Shown one piece after another: positions 8,695-16,119 of a stretch of DNA of 33,441 nt (position 1 is the stretch's first letter; the number at the start of each line of letters is the position of its first letter). This DNA is from Candidatus Phocaeicola faecipullorum (lineage in GTDB: Bacteria > Bacteroidota > Bacteroidia > Bacteroidales > Bacteroidaceae): the NCBI GenBank assembly GCA_018884025.1, contig JAHLFB010000289.1, positions 1-33,441 of the forward strand, written 5' to 3'. The notes beneath the pieces are model-generated. The model saw only the letters and a list, made by a program, of their open reading frames with translations. It ran no database searches and was not told the origin of the DNA. The translations under genes were made by a program, and so were the position numbers.

Positions 8695-8738
8695 AAAGGC
8701 TGTTGGGTATGAACAATACACGGCAGCCTTTGTTATTT
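8695..8738 (+). terminator. Terminator-like stem-loop after the 46-aa gene
   Basis: AAAGGCTG (8695-8702) pairs with CAGCCTTT (8724-8731) across a 21-base loop, followed by GTTATTTT. The loop is long and the T tract interrupted, so termination may be partial and read through to the CYTH gene. Confidence 0.6.
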
Positions 8739-8769
8739 TATTATATTAATGCAATAAACATTAGTAACA

Positions 8770-9243
8770 ATGCCACAGGAAATAGAAAGAAAATTTTTAG
8801 TCAGGGATTTATCTTTTAAGAAAATGGCTGTGTCTTCTACCAGAATTGTACAGGGATATATCTGTAGTGACAGGGGAAGGACTGTTAGAGTCAGGATAAG
8901 AGATGAAAAAGGTTTTTTGACGATTAAAGGAGCATCCACGGACAATGGTCTGAGCAGATATGAATGGGAGAAGGAAATTTCTATGGAGGATGCACGTGAT
9001 TTGATGAAACTGTGTCTGCCGGGAGTTATTGATAAAAGGAGATATCTTGTTGACTGGAAAAACCACATATTTGAGGTTGACGAGTTTTATGGTGACAATG
9101 ATGGTCTTATAGTTGCCGAAGTAGAACTTGGGAGCGTTGATGAAGAATACGAAGTTCCTCCGTTTATAGGCGAAGAGGTAACGGGGCAGGTGAGGTATTA
9201 TAATTCTTTTCTTATGAAGTCACCTTATAAAACCTGGAAATAA
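8770..9243 (+). CDS. CYTH-domain (triphosphate tunnel) protein
   Basis: Member of the CYTH / triphosphate tunnel metalloenzyme family, which bind triphosphates with a divalent metal inside a beta-tunnel. Small stand-alone bacterial members are mostly inorganic tripolyphosphatases; a few class IV forms are adenylate cyclases. The 157-aa protein starts with the family's ExExK signature (E4-I-E6-R-K8) and has further tunnel strands TVRVRIRDEKGFLTIKG, YEWEKEIS, KRRYLV, FEVDEF and IVAEVELGS. There is no CHAD domain or fusion. ATG 8770 is the only reasonable start, since the signature begins at residue 4. No clear promoter of its own is seen, so it may depend on read-through from 8477 or on a non-canonical promoter. 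Confidence 0.88.
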   Translation: MPQEIERKFLVRDLSFKKMAVSSTRIVQGYICSDRGRTVRVRIRDEKGFLTIKGASTDNGLSRYEWEKEISMEDARDLMKLCLPGVIDKRRYLVDWKNHIFEVDEFYGDNDGLIVAEVELGSVDEEYEVPPFIGEEVTGQVRYYNSFLMKSPYKTWK

Positions 9244-9310
9244 CACCTGAAATCTGTCAGATTATAGGGTAAAAACTGTTTTCACCCCTTTGAATGTCTG
9301 TTTTGAGGTT

Positions 9311-9339
9311 ATTGTGTAGATGGTTACTGTGTAATTTTG
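9311..9339 (+). promoter_or_regulatory. Probable promoter of the ECF sigma gene
   Basis: TAATTTTG at 9332-9339 fits the -7 consensus; ATTG at 9311-9314 is a weaker -33 with a 17-base spacer. The expected leader before the ATG at 9390 is about 45 bases. Confidence 0.5.
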
Positions 9340-9389
9340 TAGTGTGAAAACGAAATGATTACAGAATAACCAGATAAACAAACAAGAAT

Positions 9390-9893
9390 ATGAAGACAGT
9401 AACTTTTGCCCAAAATTTATTAAACGTACAATCGGAGCTTTTGAACTTTGCTTATAAGCTTACGGCAGATTACGAAGATGCCAATGACCTTCTTCAGGAG
9501 ACATCGCTTAAGGCTTTGGATAATGAAGAAAAATATACTGAAGAAACAAATTTCAAAGGCTGGATATATACTATCATGCGCAATATATTCATAAATAACT
9601 ATAGAAAGACATTGCGCGACCAAACTTATATAGATCAGACAGACAATTCGTATTTTATAAACAAAGGGTTCGACTTGGAAGGTGATTCAACTGAGGGAGC
9701 ATACGATTTGAAAGAAATGAGACGTATCGTAAATTCCTTGCCTAGTGAATATCGTGTTCCGTTCTCTATGTTTGTGGCAGGTTTCAAATACCGTGAGATT
9801 GCCGAAAAATTGAATTTGCCTTTGGGTACGGTGAAAAGCAGGATTTTCTTTACAAGACAGAAACTTCAGCAAGAACTTAAAGACTTCAGATGA
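9390..9893 (+). CDS. ECF-type RNA polymerase sigma factor
   Basis: Alternative sigma factor that redirects RNA polymerase to a small regulon. The 167-aa protein has only sigma region 2 (about 14-75, with YEDANDLLQETSLKAL and the core-binding/-10 segment FKGWIYTIMRNIFINNYRK) and region 4 (about 108-165, with LPSEYRVPFSM and the helix-turn-helix YREIAEKLNLPLGTVKSRIFFTRQKL). The arrangement is typical of ECF/RpoE-like factors. No anti-sigma factor or SusR/FecR-type partner is adjacent: upstream is the CYTH gene and downstream is convergent rplS behind two terminators. Control must therefore be by a distant partner, by transcription or by stability. Target genes cannot be read from the window. 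Confidence 0.92.
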   Translation: MKTVTFAQNLLNVQSELLNFAYKLTADYEDANDLLQETSLKALDNEEKYTEETNFKGWIYTIMRNIFINNYRKTLRDQTYIDQTDNSYFINKGFDLEGDSTEGAYDLKEMRRIVNSLPSEYRVPFSMFVAGFKYREIAEKLNLPLGTVKSRIFFTRQKLQQELKDFR

Positions 9894-9949
9894 TAATTCC
9901 ACAACTGGCAGGCAAAAGATTTCTTGATTATAATATACAGTAATTATAG

Positions 9950-9987
9950 TAAGGCGGCTTAATTCATTAGGTTGCCTTATTTTTTTA
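9950..9987 (+). terminator. Terminator of the ECF sigma gene
   Basis: AAGGCGGCTTAAT (9951-9963) pairs with ATTAGGTTGCCTT (9966-9978), including G-T pairs, and is followed by ATTTTTTTA. Confidence 0.8.
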
Positions 9988-10003
9988 GTTGATTGGAATG
10001 TAT

Positions 10004-10047
10004 TTACATAAAAAAAGGTCTGCAATTGCAGACCTTTTTTTATGTAA
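10004..10047. terminator. Bidirectional terminator between ECF gene and rplS
   Basis: A perfect 44-base palindrome (22 bp per arm, centre at 10025/10026) with AAAAAAAGGTCTGCA in one arm and its complement in the other. The A and T runs are inside the arms, so either strand gives a GC-core hairpin plus U tract. It serves convergent rplS and backs up the ECF terminator. Confidence 0.9.
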
Positions 10048-10065
10048 GGAAAATAGTTTTCAAGA

Positions 10066-10419
10066 TTATGCGTTAGAGCGTTTTTCCTGAATTCTAGCCT
10101 TCTTACCAGTAAGAGCACGCAAGTAGTACAATTTAGCACGACGTACTTTACCGACTTTGTTGACAGTGATGCTGTCGATAGCTGGAGATTCCAATGGGAA
10201 GATACGTTCTACACCTACTGTACCAGACATTTTACGTACAGTGAAACGTTTCTTTTCACCATGACCAGAAATTTTGATAACAACACCGCGATACAACTGA
10301 ACGCGTTCCTTGCTACCTTCAACGATACGGTATGCTACTGTGATAGTATCACCAGCTTTGAATGAAGGATGCTGTTTGCCAGTAGCAAATGCTTCTTCTG
10401 CAATTTTAATTAAATCCAT
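10066..10419 (-). CDS. rplS: 50S ribosomal protein L19
   Basis: Structural protein of the large ribosomal subunit at the 30S-50S interface. The 117-aa sequence is full length and clearly L19: [29 protein letters not shown] near the N-terminus and the basic [16 protein letters not shown] at the end. It is monocistronic here, unlike the rpsP-rimM-trmD-rplS operon of Proteobacteria and Firmicutes, and has its own promoter and a leader of about 75 bases. Confidence 0.97.
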   Translation of the reverse strand: MDLIKIAEEAFATGKQHPSFKAGDTITVAYRIVEGSKERVQLYRGVVIKISGHGEKKRFTVRKMSGTVGVERIFPLESPAIDSITVNKVGKVRRAKLYYLRALTGKKARIQEKRSNA

Positions 10420-10502
10420 TGTTTTTTATAAATTAAATTGTTTATCGTTACAACGCAACATATCAAGTAACTCTTCATGACAGCGATTGCGCGAAAGCGG
10501 TG

Positions 10503-10533
10503 CAAAGGTAGCGCTTTTAGTCCACATTGCAAA
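10503..10533 (-). promoter_or_regulatory. Consensus promoter of rplS
   Basis: On the minus strand TTTG (10530-10533), a 19-base spacer and TACCTTTG (10503-10510). The start point should be near 10495, giving a leader of about 75 bases ahead of rplS, long for this window. Confidence 0.8.
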
Positions 10534-10570
10534 CTCTTTGTTCCTTTTTTTTCATACAATCTTCCTTTTC

Positions 10571-10601
10571 TTGTTCATTTAATGTTTTTTGTTTAAATTC
10601 G
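10571..10601 (+). promoter_or_regulatory. Possible promoter of the GH3 fusion gene
   Basis: TTG at 10571-10573, a 20-base spacer and TAAATTCG at 10594-10601, one base off TAnnTTTG. It is divergent from the rplS promoter. Confidence 0.45.
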
Positions 10602-10633
10602 CAGTAATAAATATGTAGTTAAAAAAAGAATAT

Positions 10634-13597
10634 ATGAAGAAAATCTTATTGGCGTGCATGTTGATATCTTTATATCTTGGAGTTAATGCACAGTCTGATT
10701 TTATATATAAAAATATAAATGATGAAGTAGCTTGTCGTAGATGGGTGGATAATAAATTGCAGTCTATGACCTTAAAGCAGAAAATAGGACAGTTGTTTAT
10801 TCACACCATTGCTCCATATACAACACAGTCAAATAAACAGAATATATCAGATGCTGTAAAGGAGTATGGCATCGGTGGACTATTGTTTTCCGGTGGAGAG
10901 ATTGGAAAACAGATTGAATTGACGAATTACGCCCAAAGTATGGCAGAAATCCCATTGCTTATAACTTTCGACGGTGAATGGGGGCTGGCTATGCGACTGA
11001 AAGGAACACCTTCTTTTCCACGCAATCGTGTGCTGGGTTGCATACAGAATGATACATTATTGTATGAGTATGGAAAGGAAGTGGCTCGTCAGTTAAGGGA
11101 AATAGGTGTACATGTTAATTTTGCGCCTGTGGCAGATATAGACAACAATCCTAAAAATCCGGTAATAAATACACGTTCGTTCGGAAGTGATAGGGAGAAT
11201 GTCGCACGTAAGGTTGTAGCATATTCCAGAGGTCTGCAAGATGGAGGTGTATTGGCAGTCTGTAAACATTTTCCGGGACACGGAGATACAGAGGTTGATT
11301 CGCATAAATCCTTGCCGGTATTGCCATTTACCCGTGAGCGTTTGGATAGCATAGAATTATATCCTTTCCGTAAGGCTATTGAAGCTGGAGTGGGAGGAAT
11401 GATGGTTGGACATCTGAATGTGACTTCCCTTGATAATAAGGCTGCTTCTGTTTCACATGCCGTCGTTACGGAGCTTTTGAAGAATGAACTTCATTTTTCC
11501 GGACTCGTTTTTACTGATGCTCTTGAGATGAAAGGCATATCAAGCAATCCTTATGTTTCGGCGCAGGCACTGATTGCCGGAAATGATATGGTATTGGCTC
11601 CTAGAAACCTTAAACGTGAACTTGACGGAGTATTGAAAGCTGTTAAGGAAGGTAAAATCACTGAAGATGAAATAAATGAAAAGTGCCGTAAGGTCCTGAC
11701 CTATAAATATGCGTTCGGTCTTGACAGACGTCCTGTGGTCGCAAAGGAAGGAGTGATAGCGCGCATCAATAAATCATATACCAACGATTTGATGAACCGT
11801 ATAAAGACATCTGCTGTAACTGTTATAAAGGATTCAGACGAGATGCTTCCGCTGGATTTGTCATTGTCTGGCACTGTTGTACTTAATGTATCATCTACTT
11901 TATCAGAAACATATCCGTTTTATAATCAGATTAATGATACATATCCTGTAACATGGCTTCATGCAAATCTTGATTCTTTACAATATCTTAAGAAGAAAAT
12001 AACTCCCGCACAAAGGATTATAGTTGCTGTTTATACATCAAAAGTTGATAAGTACAAAAAGGTTTTAGCTGAATTGGCCAAGGGTAAACCTACAATTTTA
12101 ATCTGTTTCAATTCTCATAAGGTTCTTCAGAAACTTGATGACGTGGTTGCACAATCATCGGCTGTTGTATTGGCACATTCAGATGATAAACCGGTGCAGA
12201 AGTTCGTGGCAGAAATGCTGTTGGGCAATAAGCGTGTTGACGGTCGTCTTTCCGTTGACTATAATGATGAGTATAAGGCTGGTCTTGGAGTTGTTGTTGA
12301 TCCTGATAAACCGAGAAGATATAAGCCGGAAGAATTTGGTATGGATTCAAAGGAACTGGCAAGAATAGACAGTATTGCTATGTACGGAATAGAAAATGGA
12401 GCTTATCCGGGATGTCATGTACTGGTATGGAAGAACGGTTATCCGGTGTATAACAAGTGTTTCGGAACACATACATATGAATCAGACAGAAAAGTAAAGG
12501 AAAATGATTTATACGATTTGGCTTCACTTACAAAGACCACTGCAACCATGCTTGCTGTGATGAAGCTGTACGATGACGGAAAACTTAATCTTACAGACAA
12601 AATTTCCAACTATGTACCGGAAATGAAATCAACAAACAAAGAGAATATTACCATACAGGAACTTCTTTATCACGAGTCGGGATTGCCTGCATATCTTCCT
12701 TTTTATAAAAAGGCTATTGATACGAAGAGTTGTAAGGGAGGCATGTATAAAAAATATAAGGATGCAAACCACAGTGTGAAAGTAGCAAACAATCTTTATA
12801 TATGTACCAATTATTCTTTCCTTCCGGAATGGGTTTCTGATAAGGAAACATCTGAATACAGCTTAAGGGTTTCAGACAATATGTATATCAAGCCGGAGTT
12901 TAAGAGTGTGATACTGAAGGAAATTGCAGATACTCCTCTGAAAGGTCATTCATACAGATACAGTTGTTTGAATTTCATGCTTTTGAAAGAGGCTGTTGAA
13001 AATATTTCCGGAATGCCTATGGATGAATTTCTAGAAGAGAATTTCTACAAGCCTATGGGACTTGTACATACAATGTATAATCCGCTTAAAAGGTATAGTA
13101 AGGATGAAATAATTCCGACAGTAAAAGAAGACTTCCTTCGCAAGGGGCCTGTACACGGGTACGTACATGATGAGGCAGCAGCCATGCTTGGCGGAGTGTC
13201 GGGTAATGCCGGACTTTTTTCAACGGCAAAGGAAGTTGCTACTATATATCAGATGCTGTTGGATAAAGGTGTGATGGGCGACCGCAGATACCTTACTCGC
13301 GCTACATGTGAGCTTTTCCTTACAATGAAGTCTAAGAATAGCAGACGCGGACTTGGATTTGATAAACCGGACAAGGAGAAGCCGGAGAATGGCTATTGTG
13401 CTCCGGAAACACCGGCTTCGGTTTTCGGTCATACCGGTTTTACTGGAACTTGTGCATGGGCTGATCCTGATAATGATTTGGTATTTGTTTTTCTGTGTAA
13501 CAGAATATATCCAAATCCTTGTGATAGAAAAAACTTGATGAAACTGAAAATACGTCCTGCAATACAACAGGCAATATATCAGGCAATAATGAAATGA
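10634..13597 (+). CDS. GH3 NagZ-like hexosaminidase fused to serine hydrolase
   Basis: Two-domain secreted enzyme, 987 aa, with signal peptide MKKILLACMLISLYLGVNAQ. The N-terminal half (about 25-380) is a GH3 beta-N-acetylglucosaminidase of the NagZ type: it has the NagZ-specific loop KHFPGHGDTEVDSH at 211-224, which supplies the catalytic His/Asp pair, and the nucleophile D318 in GNDMVL. The C-terminal part (about 590-987) is a beta-lactamase/PBP-like serine hydrolase: SLTK at 631-634 (nucleophile S631, K634) and HTGFTG from H933. The usual second motif YxN is seen only as YSCLN. The pairing fits cell-wall muropeptide trimming, one domain cutting GlcNAc and the other a peptide or ester bond (inference). 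Such fusions are common in Bacteroidetes. It is a single-gene unit. Confidence 0.93.
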   Translation: MKKILLACMLISLYLGVNAQSDFIYKNINDEVACRRWVDNKLQSMTLKQKIGQLFIHTIAPYTTQSNKQNISDAVKEYGIGGLLFSGGEIGKQIELTNYAQSMAEIPLLITFDGEWGLAMRLKGTPSFPRNRVLGCIQNDTLLYEYGKEVARQLREIGVHVNFAPVADIDNNPKNPVINTRSFGSDRENVARKVVAYSRGLQDGGVLAVCKHFPGHGDTEVDSHKSLPVLPFTRERLDSIELYPFRKAIEAGVGGMMVGHLNVTSLDNKAASVSHAVVTELLKNELHFSGLVFTDALEMKGISSNPYVSAQALIAGNDMVLAPRNLKRELDGVLKAVKEGKITEDEINEKCRKVLTYKYAFGLDRRPVVAKEGVIARINKSYTNDLMNRIKTSAVTVIKDSDEMLPLDLSLSGTVVLNVSSTLSETYPFYNQINDTYPVTWLHANLDSLQYLKKKITPAQRIIVAVYTSKVDKYKKVLAELAKGKPTILICFNSHKVLQKLDDVVAQSSAVVLAHSDDKPVQKFVAEMLLGNKRVDGRLSVDYNDEYKAGLGVVVDPDKPRRYKPEEFGMDSKELARIDSIAMYGIENGAYPGCHVLVWKNGYPVYNKCFGTHTYESDRKVKENDLYDLASLTKTTATMLAVMKLYDDGKLNLTDKISNYVPEMKSTNKENITIQELLYHESGLPAYLPFYKKAIDTKSCKGGMYKKYKDANHSVKVANNLYICTNYSFLPEWVSDKETSEYSLRVSDNMYIKPEFKSVILKEIADTPLKGHSYRYSCLNFMLLKEAVENISGMPMDEFLEENFYKPMGLVHTMYNPLKRYSKDEIIPTVKEDFLRKGPVHGYVHDEAAAMLGGVSGNAGLFSTAKEVATIYQMLLDKGVMGDRRYLTRATCELFLTMKSKNSRRGLGFDKPDKEKPENGYCAPETPASVFGHTGFTGTCAWADPDNDLVFVFLCNRIYPNPCDRKNLMKLKIRPAIQQAIYQAIMK

Positions 13598-13666
13598 CTT
13601 TATTTAGACATTGTACAAATTAACCACTTTCTGCAATGTAGATGTTACAATTATAACTAAAAATAC

Positions 13667-13674
13667 TAACTTTG
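13667..13674 (+). promoter_or_regulatory. Probable -7 box of the ferredoxin gene
   Basis: TAACTTTG matches the -7 consensus, 43 bases before the ATG at 13718. The -33 region is not clear. Confidence 0.6.
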
Positions 13675-13717
13675 CATAAACAATTAGTACTAATAATAAC
13701 TTAATTTTTTTACAACA

Positions 13718-13885
13718 ATGGCTTACGTAATTAGTGACGATTGTATCGCTTGCGGTACTTGTATCGATGAATGCCCAGTAGGTGCAATTTCTGAAGGTGA
13801 CAAATATTCTATCAATCCAGATGCTTGTACAGAATGTGGTACTTGCGCTGATGTTTGTCCATCTGAAGCTATTCATCAGGGATAA
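13718..13885 (+). CDS. 2[4Fe-4S] ferredoxin
   Basis: Small soluble electron carrier, 55 aa, for low-potential anaerobic reactions such as pyruvate:ferredoxin oxidoreductase or Rnf-type enzymes. It carries two classic cluster motifs in a two-fold repeat: C9-x2-C-x2-C-x3-CP (CIACGTCIDECP) and C37-x2-C-x2-C-x3-CP (CTECGTCADVCP), each ending in Pro as in clostridial ferredoxins. The preceding reading starts directly with MAYVISDDC, normal for this family. It is monocistronic, with a -7 box upstream and a strong terminator downstream. Confidence 0.97.
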   Translation: MAYVISDDCIACGTCIDECPVGAISEGDKYSINPDACTECGTCADVCPSEAIHQG

Positions 13886-13914
13886 TCAACAGTCGTCTTT
13901 ATGACAACGAATTT

Positions 13915-13943
13915 AGGCTACTCCGGTGGAGTGGCCTTTTTTT
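13915..13943 (+). terminator. Terminator of the ferredoxin gene
   Basis: AGGCTACTCC pairs with GGAGTGGCCT (one T-G pair) around a 3-base loop, followed by seven T. Confidence 0.9.
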
Positions 13944-13974
13944 ATGTTTTCATGGGTGATTGACTTTCAAACAC

Positions 13975-14041
13975 AAAAAAAGCACACAGACTTTATCATT
14001 TTGAACCTTCTGTAAAGGTCGTATGCTAGCGTCTGTGTGCT
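13975..14041 (-). terminator. Large composite terminator of the aminotransferase gene
   Basis: AGCACACAGAC (13981-13991) pairs perfectly with GTCTGTGTGCT (14031-14041) around a 39-base loop. The loop holds a second hairpin, ACCTT/AAGGT. Read on the minus strand the outer stem is followed by TTTTTT. It sits between convergent fdx and the aminotransferase gene. Confidence 0.75.
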
Positions 14042-14068
14042 GATAATTGTTATTTGTGTGTTTTTGTT

Positions 14069-15262
14069 TTATTTCAAGCGAGCCAATGTTTCTTTAATTC
14101 TGCGCATTGATTCTACAATATTTTCGTCTGAAGTAGCGTAACTCATACGAATACATTCAGGAGCTCCGAATGAAGTTCCGCCTACGCATGCCACATGGCC
14201 TACTTCAAGCAGATACATTGCAAGATCGTCAGAGTTGTTGATTACTCTGTCACCGTCTTTCTTTCCGAAGAATGAATCGCACTTAGGGAACAGGTAGAAA
14301 GCTCCCTGAGGAGTGTTTACTTCAAATCCAGGTATTTCCTTAGCCAATTTTACGATAAGGTCGCGGCGGCGTTCGAATGCTTTACGCATTTCTTCTACCG
14401 GAGCCTGAGTACCTGTATAAGCGGCTTCAGCAGCTTTCTGAGATACTGAACATGGGCCTGATGTGTATTGTCCCTGGAGTTTGTTTACTCCTTTTACAAT
14501 CCATTCCGGACCTGCGATGAAACCTATACGCCATCCAGTCATTGCATATGCCTTAGATACTCCGTTTACAATAACTACACGGTCTTTTATTTCTGCAAAC
14601 TGTGCTATGCTCTGATGCTTGCCGATATAGTTTATATGTTCGTATATTTCGTCTGCTATAACGATTACGCGTTCGTGCTTAGCCAAAACAGCAGCAAGAC
14701 CAGCTAGTTCTTCTCTTGAATAAACAGACCCAGTAGGGTTTGATGGAGAGCAAAGGATTAATGCGCGTGTCTTAGGTGTTATAGTAGCTTCCAGCTGTTC
14801 AGGAGTAATCTTGAAATCCTGTTCAATTCCTGCTCTTACGATAACAGGTGTACCTTCTGCCAGTTTAACCATTTCCGGATAGCTAACCCAGTATGGTGCA
14901 GGAACAATAACTTCATCTCCCTTGTTTATGAGGGCCATGATTACGTTGCATACAGACTGCTTTGCACCGTTTGCACAACTGATTTGTGCCGCTGTATATT
15001 CCAGTCCGTTTTCTTTTTTCAATTTTTCAACTATAGCGTTGCGAAGTGCCGGGTATCCCGGAACAGGAGAATAACGTGAATAGTTTTCATCAATAGCCTG
15101 TTTTGCAGCTTCCTTGATGTGGTCTGGTGTGTTGAAATCTGGTTCACCTACACTAAGATTGATTACGTCAATACCTTGAGCTTTTAATTCGCTGCTTTTT
15201 TGCGACATAGCCAGTGTAGCCGATGGCGACAGGCTGTTCAAACGATCTGAAAGTTGATTCAT
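14069..15262 (-). CDS. Aspartate aminotransferase, class I PLP enzyme
   Basis: Fold-type I PLP enzyme that moves amino groups between aspartate (or prephenate/aromatic acids) and 2-oxoglutarate; cytoplasmic. The 397-aa protein has the subgroup signatures: INLSVGEPDFNTPDHI near residue 35, SNPTGSVYS around N175, ADEIYE with D204, and the Schiff-base lysine K237 in VNGVSKAYAMTGWRIGF. The sequence is of the Thermus/Bacillus-type (I-beta/gamma) aspartate transaminase, whose members can also be prephenate aminotransferases, so the exact substrate is open. It is a single-gene unit with promoter and terminator; unusual dyads lie over the promoter. Confidence 0.92.
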   Translation of the reverse strand: MNQLSDRLNSLSPSATLAMSQKSSELKAQGIDVINLSVGEPDFNTPDHIKEAAKQAIDENYSRYSPVPGYPALRNAIVEKLKKENGLEYTAAQISCANGAKQSVCNVIMALINKGDEVIVPAPYWVSYPEMVKLAEGTPVIVRAGIEQDFKITPEQLEATITPKTRALILCSPSNPTGSVYSREELAGLAAVLAKHERVIVIADEIYEHINYIGKHQSIAQFAEIKDRVVIVNGVSKAYAMTGWRIGFIAGPEWIVKGVNKLQGQYTSGPCSVSQKAAEAAYTGTQAPVEEMRKAFERRRDLIVKLAKEIPGFEVNTPQGAFYLFPKCDSFFGKKDGDRVINNSDDLAMYLLEVGHVACVGGTSFGAPECIRMSYATSDENIVESMRRIKETLARLK

Positions 15263-15288
15263 TGTTAGTCCTTGTTTAAATGTTGATT

Positions 15289-15339
15289 TTATTTTGCAAA
15301 ATAAGCTATTTCTTATGACATACGCAAAAGAAATAGCTT
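15289..15339. repeat. Two dyads over the aminotransferase promoter
   Basis: First, a perfect 16-bp palindrome TTATTTTGCAAAATAA at 15289-15304. Second, a perfect 12-bp inverted repeat AAGCTATTTCTT (15303-15314) / AAGAAATAGCTT (15328-15339) with a 13-base loop. They abut and cover the -7 box, the spacer and the -33 box. Confidence 0.75.
15297..15328 (-). promoter_or_regulatory. Probable promoter of the aminotransferase gene
   Basis: On the minus strand TTTG (15325-15328), a 20-base spacer and TTATTTTG (15297-15304), one base off the -7 consensus. The boxes lie inside the dyads at 15289-15339. Confidence 0.55.
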
Positions 15340-15349
15340 TGAAAATATG

Positions 15350-15374
15350 AAAATGCCGTAAAATACGGCATTTT
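15350..15374 (-). terminator. Hairpin terminator after the Bax-inhibitor-like gene
   Basis: AAAATGCCGTA (15350-15360) and TACGGCATTTT (15364-15374) form an 11-bp perfect hairpin with a 3-base loop, two bases past the stop codon. The T run on the minus strand is in the stem and continues as CATATTTTC. Confidence 0.75.
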
Positions 15375-15376
15375 GT

Positions 15377-16090
15377 TTACTTTCTGTCTCCTAAAATTCT
15401 AAGCAGGTAGATGAACAGGTTGATGAAATCCAGATACAGGGTGAGAGCGCCTAAAAGTGCTATTTTCTGTGTGGATTCGTTTACTTCTATGTCATCTCCA
15501 CTCAATAGATGTTTGATTTTCTGAGCATCGTATGCTGTAAGACCAACAAATAACAGTACACCTACATATGATATAATCATGTCCATCATAGTATTATGAA
15601 GGAACATATTTACTACAGATGCTATAATCAGACCTATAACTCCCATTATACACAGGCTTCCTATGCGTGTAAGATCTTTTTTTGTCACATAACCGAATAA
15701 CGCCATAGCTCCGAATGTACCGGCGGTAACAAAGAATGTTGTGGCTATCGAGCTTGCCGTATATACCAGGAACAATATTGACAGCGTAACTCCGTTAAGT
15801 ATGGAATATGCGATAAACAGGAGTGTAGCCGTTGTAAAGCTGATTTTGTTAATTCTGGCAGACATGTACATAACCAATACAACTTCTGCTATAAGAACTC
15901 CCCAAAATAACATGGAGTTTTGCATCATCATATTAATGACGGTCAATGATTTTGCCATATACATGGCTGTAAGTCCTGTTATGGCCAGTGCCAGTGTCAT
16001 CCATGTATAAACGCTGCGCATCAGTGTGCTTTGCGCTGTTTTTGATACGTTTGTATCTTTTACAAAGTCTTTAGTTTCAAGAAAATTCAT
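15377..16090 (-). CDS. Bax inhibitor-1 / YccA-family membrane protein
   Basis: Inner-membrane protein of the BI-1/TMBIM (UPF0005) family. Bacterial members are linked to calcium leak or FtsH protease control; the exact job here is unknown. The 237-aa protein is almost entirely hydrophobic, with about seven predicted membrane helices starting near residue 28. It has the family's conserved late segment YVGVLLFVGLTAYDAQKIKHL and ends in a short charged tail after LYLDFINLFIYLLRILG. It starts 29 bp after ribBA on the same strand with no terminator between, so it is probably the last gene of the lptF/G-like - ribBA unit. Confidence 0.9.
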   Translation of the reverse strand: MNFLETKDFVKDTNVSKTAQSTLMRSVYTWMTLALAITGLTAMYMAKSLTVINMMMQNSMLFWGVLIAEVVLVMYMSARINKISFTTATLLFIAYSILNGVTLSILFLVYTASSIATTFFVTAGTFGAMALFGYVTKKDLTRIGSLCIMGVIGLIIASVVNMFLHNTMMDMIISYVGVLLFVGLTAYDAQKIKHLLSGDDIEVNESTQKIALLGALTLYLDFINLFIYLLRILGDRK

Positions 16091-16119
16091 ATCGTTTCTG
16101 TTTTTATGAATTATTTATT

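Noticed and set aside
9267-9287. GGGTAAAAA/TTTTCACCC hairpin after the CYTH gene
   Set aside because: Contains a mismatch and lacks a T tract, so not called a terminator; mentioned only with the ECF gene.
12524-13597. Beta-lactamase-like domain as an antibiotic-resistance gene
   Set aside because: It is fused to a NagZ domain and has PBP/esterase-like motifs; a wall-processing role is far more likely.
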